Source: Eunapius fragilis (lineage: Eukaryota; Porifera; Demospongiae; Spongillida; Spongillidae). Taken from it: a stretch of DNA of 64,000 nucleotides. Of the stretch, positions 47,162-58,654 are shown piece by piece (positions within the stretch are counted from its first letter, which is position 1; every line of letters starts with the position of its first letter). Where the stretch lies: contig OY811978.1 in assembly GCA_963681505.1 (NCBI GenBank), positions 3,728,917 through 3,792,916 on the forward strand, given 5' to 3'. Below the pieces are notes generated by a model. It saw only the letters and a program-made list of their open reading frames with translations. It did no database searches and was not told the DNA's origin. The translations under genes and the position numbers were made by a program.

Positions 47162-48240
47162 CGCGTATGTGTGTGTTGAAAGGGATGCATACAACACTTG
47201 TGCAATGCACCACAAATATAACACTTGAACAAAACACACATTCATATGTCATATGCACACACACTTATACATATACATAATGCAGTATATTTGTGTGAGC
47301 TAAAGTTACGTGGTAACCCATTGCCAGCATGCATGTGCTCACAAACATCACACGAACACATATAAATATTACAGTATCCTGTGCAATGGGAGAGGACCTA
47401 AACTAAAACAAAGACTGACCGCATTATCAATTTATGAGCCCAAAATATGCAATGAACTACTCTTTCTGAGAAGTTACTTTCTATTATAATTTCAAGCCGG
47501 TACTGTACGTTTAAATGGCGTAAACATAGCCACAAAAATGTATATAGCTAGCTGGTCCCTGCTCTTCTGTGGGGTACATTGTATTTGCAGCTAGTCATGT
47601 GTGTGTGTTTTGTGTGTGTGTGTGCATGTGTGTGTGTGTGTGCATAGTGTGTGTAGAAAGTGATGCATACAACACTTGTGCAATGCACCACAAATATAGT
47701 TTGAACAAAACACACATATGCACACACACTTATACATATACATAATACAATATATTTGTGTGGGTGTGGGCTAAAGTTACATGGTAACCCATTGCCAGCA
47801 TGCATGTGCTTACAAACATCACACGAACACATACACACTCATATAAATATTACAGTATCCTGTACAATGGGAGAGGACCTAAACTAAAAATGAATTTTTA
47901 CAAAGACTGACCGCATTATCAATTTATGAACCCAATAATATGATTATGCAATGAACTACTCTTTCTGAGAAGTTACTTTCTATTATAATTCCAAGCAAGT
48001 ACTGTACGTTTAAACGGCGTAAACATAGCCACAAAAATGTATATAGCTAGCTGGTCCCTGCTCTTCTGTGGGGTACATTGTATTTGCAGCTAGTCATGTG
48101 TGTGTGTTCGTGCAATGTTTGTGAGCACATACATGCTGGCACTGGGTTACCACATAACTTTAGCCCACACAAATGTATTGCATGTATGTATATGTATAAG
48201 TGTGTGTGCATATGACTGTGTGATCAATGTGTGTTTTAGA
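46920..48240. repeat. Three tandem copies of a 350-480-bp block
   Basis: Blocks starting near 46920, 47405 and 47888 share 'ccgcattatcaatttatg', 'gaagttactttctattataa', 'ggtactgtacgtttaaac' and 'cagctagtcatgtgtgtg'. The right part of the third (48105-48230) is inverted relative to the others. A fourth, interrupted copy is spread over 46095-46660. Confidence 0.8.
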
Positions 48241-48442
48241 GGACCTAAACTCATGATAGTGCATGGAGAGCCTAAGTGAGGTTAAGCTTGCACCTATTAT
48301 AATTGGTTCATATTTCCTCCCCTTGTTAAGACATAGTAATGAATTGAACACAATTACTATTGAAACATGTACTCAATCTTATATATAGTCCATATCATCA
48401 TAGAGTCTGTTCCAAAGAGGGGATCGTCCTAAAAGTATAGCT

Positions 48443-48680
48443 TCAGGTCATCATCGTCTGTTGCACATTCATCTGATGTAACCAATTTTGGCTCACTAAT
48501 CTGATGGAAACTATCTTCAGCAGTATGTGGGGAAACCTTAATGGGAGATTTGGGTACTGTGAACCAACATAGTCTGCGAGAGAGGCCATAATCCTATCCT
48601 GGCACTGCTGGACAATAGCTCTGGAGTCAGAACTCAACTGCTTCACCTCTAATAATTGACCAAAAAAAGCAAAACACACA

Positions 48681-48736
<56 letters not shown>

Positions 48737-49762
48737 CACACATGCCTTTATACGTTTTATACCATGGGCTCACCAGTGTTGAATAGAAGGAGTGCTTTTA
48801 TGTGTGCTAGTTCGACTAAATCAATATTCATCTTCTGTAACCAGGACAATATCTCGTTCCTTACGCTATCAACCAGACAACGTAAAGTTTGGTCTTCAAT
48901 TTGTTGAACTGAAAAAGGTAAGCCGTTTCCGAACTGAAAAATGGTTGAAGCTGTTTGATTATTGGCTGCAAACTGCAAAATACAGAGATCGCACCAGCTG
49001 CTTTCCATGAGCAGGTTTTTGTCGTCATTGTTAAGATTGATAAAGTCTGGAATGGAGTGCGTCCATTCCAATACGTACATAAAGAAAGATTTAATTCCAT
49101 CGAGTCCGTCTTGGAGCGTAATGTCACGATTCGCGAGCACCCTCACCTCAGGGTATGCAGACAGCATCTCCGCATTGATTAGAGCTTTCGTGGTGTCGTA
49201 GGAAGCTGTTCCCGTCATCGCCGTCTCGTCGGTGTGTTCCAGTGAATTCAAGTGACTCAAGGGAGGCGGGGCACCATAGATGTCATTGGGAAGGCACAAC
49301 GGAACAATAGCGGCCTCGCAGTCTGTACGCTCTGGGCTTTTGGCTCTCATCGCATTTGAAACCAGGTGAGTGCGTCGTCGAATATGAACCACTAGTACGC
49401 GGTTGGGCAAATGAAAATTAACGCGCGCATCTGCATGCATGCATGTATGCAAAAGCACCCCCATGCACAAAAGCTAACCCACCTTCCTCCTTCATCCCTG
49501 CGGTTATGCATTTGCGTAGCCTACACCACTGACATTTATTCCGTGTGTTCTTTTCTATTCTGCAGTCCTGACTCTGGGGACAGCTGTAGGTGCGGCCCGT
49601 GCGGGAGTTGTTGATGCTGCGCCTGAAGAAACCTTTGCATCCCTGGCAGCTTTGCACTCCAAAATGATTTCCGCTAGCCACGTCCCCGCACACTTGACAT
49701 CTTGAAGGGGACAAGGTGTCCTTGGGTAACATACCTGCTGCGACAGTTGTATTCTGCGCCAT
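48443..49762 (-). CDS. Nuclear receptor, HNF4/RXR (NR2)-like, complete
   Basis: A ligand-regulated transcription factor of the nucleus. Exons on the minus strand are 49762-49483, 49343-48774 and 48648-48443. They sum to 1056 nt and give 351 aa, with both joins at phase 1. Residues 22-88 form the two C4 zinc fingers: CQVCGD starts finger 1, the P-box region reads SCQGCKGFFRRS, and finger 2 ends CQWCRLRKCITAGMKEE. The closest family feel is NR2 (HNF4-like). The ligand-binding region follows, with WCDLCILQFAANNQTASTIF and, in exon 3, QDRIMASLADYVGSQYPNLP then LRFPHILLK. The tail after helix 10 is short and no AF-2 motif (LxxEM-like) is visible. The tail may be divergent or cut short by a frame error. 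Only the ATG in this frame upstream of the zinc fingers is used as start. Confidence 0.93.
48679..48735. repeat. (CA)n microsatellite in nuclear receptor intron 2
   Basis: About 26 CA units in the 125-bp intron between exons 2 and 3. Confidence 0.95.
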
Positions 49763-50060
49763 CTCTCACGTGTAATCGATAGAAAGAACTGAATGGTGGC
49801 TATTTATATCTGCATGCATGCATTAATTACTCGCGTTGTCCACCCCCCACGCCACCCCCCACCGTGTGTCAGACATTCTGGTTTACATATGCGCCTCACC
49901 CCCCTCGTTAGGAGGGATTTTACCTTTATTAAATCAAGTACTAGTCTAGCCTAAGTTTCCGTGCGCACGTGGTAGAGGTCAAATAATACCCCCTCCACGT
50001 CAAATCCCGCCCACCACAGAAATGATAGGCGCCACTTTTGGGGTGTTAGTATACTAATAT

Positions 50061-50090
50061 GCGGAACGGAACAGGACGATTCCGTTCCGC
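50061..50090. promoter_or_regulatory. Palindrome upstream of the nuclear receptor
   Basis: 'gcggaacggaa' and its exact inverse flank an 8-bp spacer, 300 bp upstream of the nuclear receptor start codon. An extra half copy ('gcggaatg') follows at 50100. It could be a dimer-binding site or a hairpin; function is a guess. Confidence 0.35.
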
Positions 50091-50354
50091 ATGCTAAATG
50101 CGGAATGTCTGTGCATGCCCTTTCATGGCCGTAGTCAATCACAAAAATTTGGGGGGGCTAATTAATTTCATGACTTGATTAAACTAAGTATGACACTTAA
50201 ATGTACATTCTATACAGTATGCATTAAACGGCAAAATGTTCCAAATACAGTGTGGCGGCTTGAATTATGGCATACAATACGGGCGACTTGCAATACCGGT
50301 ACTATAACATCAACGTGTATCCTTTTAAAAATAATATGCTGGACCAAAATTTTT

Positions 50355-50382
50355 TGGGGGGGGGGGGGGGGGGGGGGGGGGG
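50355..50382. repeat. Poly-G tract
   Basis: About 27 G in a row, followed shortly by C-rich sequence. Potential quadruplex or assembly trouble spot. Confidence 0.9.
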
Positions 50383-50599
50383 CATAAGACCCCCCCCCTC
50401 CCCCCTCCCCCCTTACTACGGCCTTGCCTTTCCTCTATCACTGTACAGAATGCAGGATCATACACTGATTAAATTTGGCTGTCTTGAAAATCCCCTTCTC
50501 CTCCTCCTCACAGGGCAGACGTACGAGAGGGCGTGACAGGAGAGGAGGGGTTTGGAAATGATTTATTCACAACTAGTACATCATGCCTCTGTTTGCTAT

Positions 50600-50745
50600 G
50601 AACCGTAACATGAAATCATTACAAAAACGCGTCCCGCGTGTACCGTGAAATGGATAGTTTAACTGGCAAAGACGGTCATTTTTATGTTTTGATCAAGACT
50701 TCAGACGTCTTTAAGTGTTTTTCTCGTTCCCAGACCAATTTACAA
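50600..50745 (+). mobile_element. Helitron-like family fragment, copy 4
   Basis: 'ggcaaagacggtcatttttatgttttg' and 'tcgttcccagaccaattt' match the 5' body of copies 1-3 with divergence. Both element ends are missing. Confidence 0.6.
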
Positions 50746-50789
50746 CTCAAGTGTATCGTATTTTTAAAAACAAACATGAACTGGAAAAC

Positions 50790-51083
50790 CTAAAGTGGCC
50801 TGCGGGGACCAGAAAATGAACGAATGGAGAAAAACCAGTCAAAGACAGCTTTGTCAATCTCAGTGTACTTTCCTTTGGGAGTAAGTACTTTGCAATATAA
50901 CGGGGTTTTAATTTTTTCAAGGTTTTCCAGTTCATGCTTGTTTTTAAAAATACGATACACTTGAGTCTTTCCAATTCAATAATGCTGAGCAATATCTGCT
51001 ACTGGTCTACCACTTCTGAATTCTTTCACAACCTCAATCTTCTCCTTCAAGTTTATAATCTTTTTCTTCTTGTTAGTCGCCAT
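50790..51083 (-). pseudogene. Tigger/pogo-type (CENP-B-like) transposase N-terminal relic
   Basis: From an ATG at 51083 the minus strand reads KKKKIINLKEKIEVVKEFRS and GRPVADIAQHY, then a TGA, then, in frame, IGKTQVYRIFKNKHELENLE. This is the first helix-turn-helix of CENP-B/pogo transposases (a Lys-rich start, then a 'VAxxxxxGKTQVxRI' recognition helix). The frame continues to about 50800 and stops. No DDE catalytic part is present. About 50 bp of its coding sequence (50930-50970) recurs inverted at 50742-50785. Confidence 0.7.
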
Positions 51084-51189
51084 TTCAAAATCTGCACAAC
51101 AAATACTGAATACAGCGATCCAAATACACGCACACACCATACGAAAGAATTCTAAATAAGCAGCATCTGTAGAGAATATTTTCACTTGA

Positions 51190-51925
51190 TGTGTTAAAGT
51201 GTTGCTAAAGGTATCCTTGGCATTGGTGAAAGCAGACGTAAATTCTTATTGATGCGCACCGTCGTGCGCTTTGTTATCTGGCGATGAACGTTTACTAGCC
51301 AATTTACAATGTCAGAAAGCAACCTCGTTATCCAGGTAAGTGTTCCTGTTCATGCGCGTTTTTACGCGCACTAGTACTGTCTCGCGGACTTGGATAGTCA
51401 AAGTAACGGTATATGTAAGTGAAAATGTGTAAAGTACTACACATCAATTACATGTAGGATTACTGGTGCTTGCATTAGTGATACTCCCTGCAGAAGTGTG
51501 GTATGTTTACGCACACACAGAGCCCTACCCTCGCAGAATCGAGACTTGAGGTAAAAGATTGGTTTTAATCAACCATAACTGGTTTCCCGTTACCATAATG
51601 AATAAGTGTGGGAGGCCTTACTGTTGCTTCACCGCTTTACGCTGGAAGCGGGTACGACAGCTGGTGCAGCAGTGCTGAGGCACGCAGCCAACGACTAGAA
51701 GTGTTCAGATTTGGGGTGCATGAGCTTGTGTGCTATCGAGTCCTACGGTGCTTAGGGTAAAGAAGCCCAGAACTGCTTTCCCCGTCTTGCTGTCCACACT
51801 TCATACCCTAACTAGAGGAATAGCCAGCACAATCATTGCCAAGAGTTAGCTTCCACGATGAGGACAATAATTATCCCACCATGTGTCTAGTTAGATTTAC
51901 TTGAGTAATAAAATTAATACACACA
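51190..51925. other. Intergenic, no gene accepted
   Basis: No long frame or recognised element. Confidence 0.45.
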
Positions 51926-51928
51926 CAT

Positions 51929-51968
<40 letters not shown>
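51926..51968. repeat. (CA)n microsatellite
   Basis: About 20 CA units. Two more tracts follow at 52182-52256 and 52478-52532, with C-rich sequence between them at 52372-52411. Confidence 0.95.
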
Positions 51969-51974
<6 letters not shown>

Positions 51975-52189
51975 TTCAGTCAAGCCGACTTAGTGCAAAG
52001 TAAATTAAGATGAGATCACAGCTTTCTATATGCGTACCGGTAATATCTGAAGAAGTTTAAAACTTAATTTAGAAAACATAACGCACCGTGCTTTTGGTAA
52101 ATCTCCCAAGACTGCTTTTAACTGTAGGCCTACCAGTGTATGACAAATAAAGAGATACACATCACGATGTAAAAGGAATCGCACACACA

Positions 52190-52261
<72 letters not shown>

Positions 52262-52477
52262 CAGGACAAGCTATTTGGTAACACCTCCTCTGGACAAACT
52301 ATGTTATACCTGTTAGCCTCCCCCCTCCAGGCATTTAAACTACCCCCTTCAGGACATATTTCCAAAACACCTGCCCCCCCTCCCCCCCCGGCCCCCCCCC
52401 CCCCCCCCCCCTCAAGACGTCATATTTCCAAACTTCCGAATCCTGGACATCTGTAGGGGTGTACGGAATACACACAT

Positions 52478-52536
<59 letters not shown>

Positions 52537-52638
52537 GTCCTAAACAAACTGGTCAGACAATGGATAAAATGAGATATTGTATTTAAAACTCACAGGATGA
52601 AACTGGAGAACTATTTTTACAAAATGCCATATCAAGTG

Positions 52639-54724
52639 TTAGATCAACTGTTCAATGAGGGCCTGAGGCACTGTACAATGATGACTGCTGCTGCCTGCAT
52701 TACAAGGTGCACGGAAAGCCTTCACCTTCTGCTCTGTTTCCTGATAGGCCTGTAGCTCCTTCAGTGATGCCTCTGCCATTCAACCATGAGCATACACATC
52801 AGTAGTGTGTGAGGAGCATACACATCAGTAGTGTGTGAGGAGCATACACATCAGTAGTGTGTGAGGAGCATACACATCAGTAGTGTGTGAGGAGCATACA
52901 CATCAGTAGTGTTTGAGGAGCATACACATCAGTAGTGTGTGAGGAGCATACACATCAGTAGTGTGTGAGGAGCATACACATCAGTAGTGTGTGAGGAGCA
53001 TACACATCAGTAGTGTGTGAGGAGCATACACATCAGTAGTGTTTGAGGAGCATACACATCAGTAGTGTGTGAGGAGCATACACATCAGTAGTGTGTGAGG
53101 AGCATACACATCAGTAGTGTGTGAGGAGCATACACATCAGTAGTGTGTGAGGAGCATACACATCAGTAGTGTGTGAGGAGCATACACATCAGTAGTGTGT
53201 GAGGAGCATACACATCAGTAGTGTGTGAGGAGCATACATATCAGTAGTGTGTGAGGAGCATACACATCAGTAGTGTGTGAGGAGCATACACATCAGTAGT
53301 GTGTGAGGAGCACACACATCAGTAGTGTGTGAGGAGCATACACATCAGTAGTGTGTGAGGAGCATACACATCAGTAGTGTGTGAGGAGCATACATAAATG
53401 CATATACACTGTATTACATGTGCAACACACACACACACGTACATCAATGTGCATGTACACACGTGTGCACAACAATGTATCAGGAACTACGTTAGTAGTT
53501 CCTATATAGGAATTGACTTTGGTTGTGAATATCATTTTTAAAAACGCGACAGGCATATAATTCGCGTACCAAGCAACGGATAGTTTAGTTCTTTGTTGCT
53601 ATTGAACCAGAAGGCAAAGACGGTCATTTTTATGTTTTGTTCAGTCTCCAAACTGTTTGCTTTAAGAGAACACAATAGCTCGTGTTTATTCTTGTTCCCA
53701 GACCAATTCTTCTCCGTCGTCTTCTAATTCTTCTCGGAAGAGAATAAATCGGGATAGGAACGGCTTTAAAGAGCATAAGTTATACCAATCACTTTAGAAT
53801 CTCCTGGAAGAACATCTTCAGGTATCAGATATATAAATAAAGCATGAAATTGATTACGTAATCATTACATAATATGGAGTGCTATATTAAAGCGCTCCCA
53901 TGGCAACATTAATGTATAATTAGAATATGAACAGGTGCGATTTCATTTGATCGCAGTTTTGTTGGCTAGCGAAGTTGTTTTTTTCAAAATGCCTTCACGT
54001 CAACCAAAGAGGAGAGCTAAACAATGAGAGGAATACCTCCAAAATCGAGACAACGAGTTAGAGTCCTCCAGTGTTTGGTACAATGCTGATCCTGAACAAA
54101 GTGGGCGTCTGCTTGTGATGGTAATCGAAGTGGGAAAGAGGCTACATTATGACTATATCTTGTCAGCACTTGTCTGTATTCGCAGATATCATCAACGATA
54201 AGTAGAGGAAACAACATTCTGTAACGAGAAAGTTGGTGGGATATAGGAATTGGAGGAGGAGGCAATGGTGGTGTAAACAGGAAGATAACAAGGTTTTGGG
54301 GAAAGAAAAATGAGACAAAAATCCCATATTTAGCATGTGTAAATGTAACGAACCAAAAGAAGTGCTAAGTATAGGATCTTTCTTTTATGCATGCACACAC
54401 ACACACACAGACACACACACACACATACGCTCCCCAGCACACTCCAAATACATAATATGCACACACACACACACACCTTGTGCATACTCATATGCACATA
54501 CATACTACCCCCTCCCCCCCCACCCCAACAAACATACATACATTTATGCACACAAGATACGCCTAACCTGCCTTGACAGCAGCCCTTGCTCTGCTCAACA
54601 CACCATGCAGGTCAGAGAGGGCCTCCAGGACCTGACTACAGTGGGTCGTGGGATGGCACAGGATGTTACCCACATCCCTAACGGCTGACACAGAAGATTC
54701 AAAAGAGGTATACAGGTCTTTACT
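52639..54724 (-). CDS. Last two exons of an unrecognised helical protein
   Basis: Exon 54724-54568 has a clear acceptor ('ctgtcattcag') and donor (AAGGCAG|GTTAGG). It encodes SKDLYTSFESSVSAVRDVGN, then QVLEALSDLHGVLSRARAAV. It joins at phase 1 to 52772-52639, which encodes ASLKELQAYQETEQKVKAFR and ends in PQALIEQLI before TAA. Heptad-like spacing of Leu/Val suggests an alpha-helical, possibly coiled-coil, C terminus. Upstream exons are not identified and may lie beyond the retrotransposons or outside the window. I do not recognise the family. The intron between the exons holds a 26-bp minisatellite and Helitron-like copy 3. Confidence 0.6.
52790..53392. repeat. 26-bp minisatellite, about 23 units
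   Basis: Unit 'gcatacacatcagtagtgtg' plus 'tgagga', very uniform, with only a few single-base variants (gtttgagg, catacatatc). The high uniformity suggests recent expansion. Confidence 0.96.
53480..54385 (+). mobile_element. Helitron-like element, copy 3, 3' truncated
   Basis: Starts TCAGGAACTACGTTAGTAGT after an A. It follows the same body, keeps the start codon context at 53990 with an early TGA, and reaches the terminal palindrome at 54208. The second arm is lost a few bases past the centre, where CA repeats begin (54393). Confidence 0.75.
54385..54475. repeat. Compound (CA)n tract
   Basis: CA units with interruptions, abutting the truncated Helitron-like copy. Confidence 0.85.
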
Positions 54725-55890
54725 CTGAATGACAGGGGAAAAAAGACCAGCCAATTAGTACCAAGAGGGGACAGGGAGCATGTATGGCTTCACAATTCGT
54801 AACTCTGTAAGGTTTGCCATTATGAAACCAAAAGCTACTAAACCTTCACTAAATGCCACTACAGGTAGTAAATTTTGATCTAATCTAAGCGAACAGACAT
54901 ATTTGATTCGGGCATCCCCTCCGAGGAGGAGGAGGAGGGAGGAGGAGAGGGGGATGTGGTTAAGACAGAAACAGTCACCTACATTTCTAACTACCTTAAA
55001 AGCATGCTCTGACTCTCAAGCCCCCCCCCGCCTTCTCACATATGTAAATACAACAAAGATGAAACTTAATCTTTGATTCCCCCCATTGTCCTAGCATAGC
55101 GTAGGATGTAACTAGTTATGTATTTTTGGCTTTGGAACAGCTACGAACAGAGACTTAAAAACTGATGCGCAGTGCATTAGAGCGACAAATCACATTTCAT
55201 CTATGCTATCACCAACATCTATCACTCAATACACGTGGTTGTTGTGAGGCTCTGTGTGTTTTCGGTTATAATGGCAAAACCAATTAGAGTCGGAACTGTC
55301 ATAGAATAGAATGGATAAAGTAACACACAAATCAGTCTTCATAGGTTATACTTTGTCATACTTTTTTCTGTGACAATGCAATATTATGCACCTTGCATTT
55401 TTAAGGACTGTATCTGTTGTTTTACATTGTACGGACCAAGGGTATGATATAAAAATTCATTGACAATTGATAAATTAAGCATAAGTGACATCAAACATCA
55501 GTACAATATGGATCCCAGAAATTAATTTCGATTTTGCAATACTGGTCCTACGCGGAGGATCTGGCCTTGGAGATTTAAGGCTGAATGGAAAGCAGATAAA
55601 AAATGATTTTAGCACTAATGGTTAGTTACAAAACCTCAATAACAATAACCTCAAAATTTCAAGACATTAACCATGAATACTTGATATTTAACTTGAAATG
55701 GGTGATCATTTAATCAATTCAGTGGTTGATTTATTAAAAAATAATAAATTTAAAAAGTTCAAAGGGGCAATGCAGCCTCTATCTTAGGAACACACATTTC
55801 CTCTCCATGGTAGTGGCTTTTATCTAGAGGTTTATAACTATAAGTATATTGTTGTTATTATTGCATTTAGTAATACAAAATGCAACCTCA
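54725..55890. other. No gene accepted
   Basis: Contains a purine tract at 54917-54953 and AT-rich sequence. If the 54.6 kb exons belong to a longer gene, this is intron. Confidence 0.4.
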
Positions 55891-55894
55891 AATG

Positions 55895-58401
55895 TCCTAC
55901 AATTCGATACATTCCAAACAAAGCCAAGCCAGCCTTTGCTCGTATGCTATCCACTGCACTCAGGGCTGTGGTCACTGAAAATTCTATCGACTCTTGGGTG
56001 AAGCTTTTCATGCTCCCTAAGTGTGTGCTACCCTGCTCCAAATGACGAGGTCGTCACAAAAAGCCTGTACCATTGGAAATTCTTTGTGATATGTGGTCAG
56101 ATGGGCATCTTAGAGATTTGTGGAATCTGACAGTAGGACGCGCTCCATCCAAAACATCTTAAGGAAGATCCAGACAAGAAGAAAAGTGGCTTCTGCCATT
56201 TCCTTGGCTCAGAATGGTCTCTATGGAAAGGCCTCTCAAGTCCTCACCTCTTCTGGTGTTGCACCCAATAATGATGATACCTGGAAGCTACTCATCAGTA
56301 AGCACCACCAGCAGTGCTTGCCCAACCATTCCATCTACATGTAACACAGATTTCACATTTCCTCCTGATGTAAGCCTTATGGACATTCTCAGATCCTTTC
56401 CCAAACTGACTGCAGCTGGACCCTCTGGCCTCCGAATACAACACCTGATTGATGCTGCAGAGGTTCCTTTGCTAACTCCACTCCTCCAAACTCTCCATGC
56501 TGTCGTCAATCTGCTAATTTCAGGTTGTGCTCCAATGGATGTAGCCATCTTTCTTGCTGGAGGTAACCTTACTGCCCTCAACAAGTCCATCCCAGGTTAC
56601 ATCTGCCCCATTGCAATTTGGTGTGGTTGTTCTCTGTGGTGCTGAGAGAATTGCTTATGGCTTGAGAACCTGTATAGATCAACACTGGATGGAGTATGAC
56701 TTTGGTGTGTTGAAAGTAGATATGACCAATGCCTTTAATTTGGTTTCTCGTCAAGCTATCCTGTCAGAGTGTGCTAAGCACTTTCCTGAACTTCTCCCTG
56801 GTGCTACGGACAGCATCCCCTTCTTTGGCACTCACTAGGTTGCTTGTCATCAGAATCAGGTTGTCCAACAAGGGGATCCACTTGGACCCATGCTATTTTC
56901 ACTAGTCTTAAACATCCTAGTAATGAAAATAGCAAGAGACAGTGCCTGCTCTAACATTCCTTTCCATGCCTGGTACTTGAATGATGGGGCTGTGGCTGGC
57001 CCAAGGTCTTCCTTATGCAGGATATTGACTCTGCTCCAGGAGGAAGGTCCTGCTCTGGGTATTATCGTCAACCTGCCTAAGTGTGAGGTGTTTAGCTGAC
57101 ATGGTCTTGATATGTTCCCTTTGAACATTAATTAAGAAATCTGACAAGCCCAATATGGAGATTCTTGGGATTCCCATCAGTGACCAGGATTTTTGTTTAT
57201 CTCCAAAAAACACTCTAAGGCCAAGATCCTATTGTCACAACTTGAGGAGGTTGGAGTTGTCGACCCTCAGGTTGCATTAATTCTCCGTCTCTGTGGATCC
57301 ATATGCAAACTGGTACATCTGGCAAGGGCAACTCCATCAACTCTTACATGTAAAGCATTTGCTCTAATTGATGATGACATTAGAATGTCATTCTGTCGAT
57401 GCATTGGTGTTGACACATCCAATACAGTTTGGCAGCAGCCTCAGCTTAGCCCAAGTAGAGGGGGCCTTGGGTTTCGGTCGCATTCATCTCCTCTTTATGC
57501 TCATTTGGCTTTGGTATGCATTCATCTCCCCACCTGACTCAAGCAGTAGAGATCTTTAACAGCTTGGTCTCGCCTGCAGATGTAGTCAGTGTCGAGTCTC
57601 TCCTCACTACACCAGTCTCTCAGAAATCCCTTTCTGGTAAGTTAGATGACCATGTCTTCAACTTACTGCTGAACTCATCTTCAGTAGCAGACAAAGCACG
57701 TATTTTGTCAGTTTCCTCTCCCCATGCAGCATCCTGGCTTTCAGTTGTGCCCTCCGAGAGCTTAGGGCTTCACATGGATCCTCCTGTTTTCCAGGTAGCC
57801 ATCAAATGGTGGCTTGGCCTTGATGTTTCAGAGGGCTCACAATGTGCACTATACCCAGGGTACACTTGACCACCTTGGCCACCATGCAGTTACCTGCAAG
57901 TATAGTGGTGATGTGGTAACTCGGCATAACATGATTAGGGACATCCTGGTGGAGACATGTCGTCGGGCTCACATAGGGGTTAAGGAGGAAGTTGCCAACA
58001 ACTTAAGTAGAGACCTCAGTAAGACCCGTCCAGCTGACATACTTCTTCCTAACTGGTTTTTGGGCAGAACTGCAGCATTAGATGTGTCCATCACCTCACC
58101 GCTAAACCCTGTTAATTTGTTGGAAGCGGGAGTGTCGGCCACAGCTGCTGCCCAGGCCACTGAGTCTAGAAAACACCACGCCAATGACCCCAAGTGCTCA
58201 GATCTAGGATGGGTATGTGTCCCTATGGTCGTTGAAACTTATGGAGCTTGGGGAAAAGAAGCCACTGCCATTATCTCCTCTGTAGCCTCTAGACTTGCCA
58301 CCTCCATGTGCTGGCCAAAGTCCATCGTACTTAATGAGATCTATGGCCGACTGATCTCTACCTGGTCAGGGCTAATGCTACAGCTATCCTCTCTAGGATA
58401 G
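55895..58401 (+). pseudogene. Non-LTR retrotransposon, copy 1, 5' truncated and decayed
   Basis: Pieces in several frames follow one order. First a pre-RT region (VKLFMLPKCVLP near 56000, GVAPNNDDTWKLL at 56255). Next reverse transcriptase motif A (KVDMTNAFN, 56717), motif B (VQQGDPLGPMLFSLVLN, 56862) and motif C, here YLNDG (56973), where the family's YLDDG has lost a catalytic Asp. Then a thumb region, a Cys/His cluster (GHHAVTCKYSGDVVTRHN, about 57875) and a restriction-like endonuclease motif, RPADILLPNW with ALDVSI (58027-58092). Stops and frameshifts show it is dead. The 3' UTR ends in (ATA)n at 58459. Confidence 0.85.
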
Positions 58402-58650
58402 CTCGTGTACTGTAGAGCTGTACTTTGTATTTAATCAGTGTTGTTTCTGTATATTCATATAATAATAATAATAATAACATGCAATTTGGTTTAGTTACTC
58501 TATATATGTATACAGTGTATTAGTCATAAGAATAACGTTGTAGTCTGATATACATTGTAGCTCTATGTTCATATAATAGTGTACCTGTGTATGAAATAAT
58601 CCCTGTGTTGTATTTTGTTATATACGTATTATTAAATAGTAATAATATCT
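58402..58650. other. 3' UTR of retrotransposon copy 1 and spacer
   Basis: AT-rich, with 'ataataataataataataa' at about 58460. Confidence 0.6.
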
Positions 58651-58654
58651 AAGG

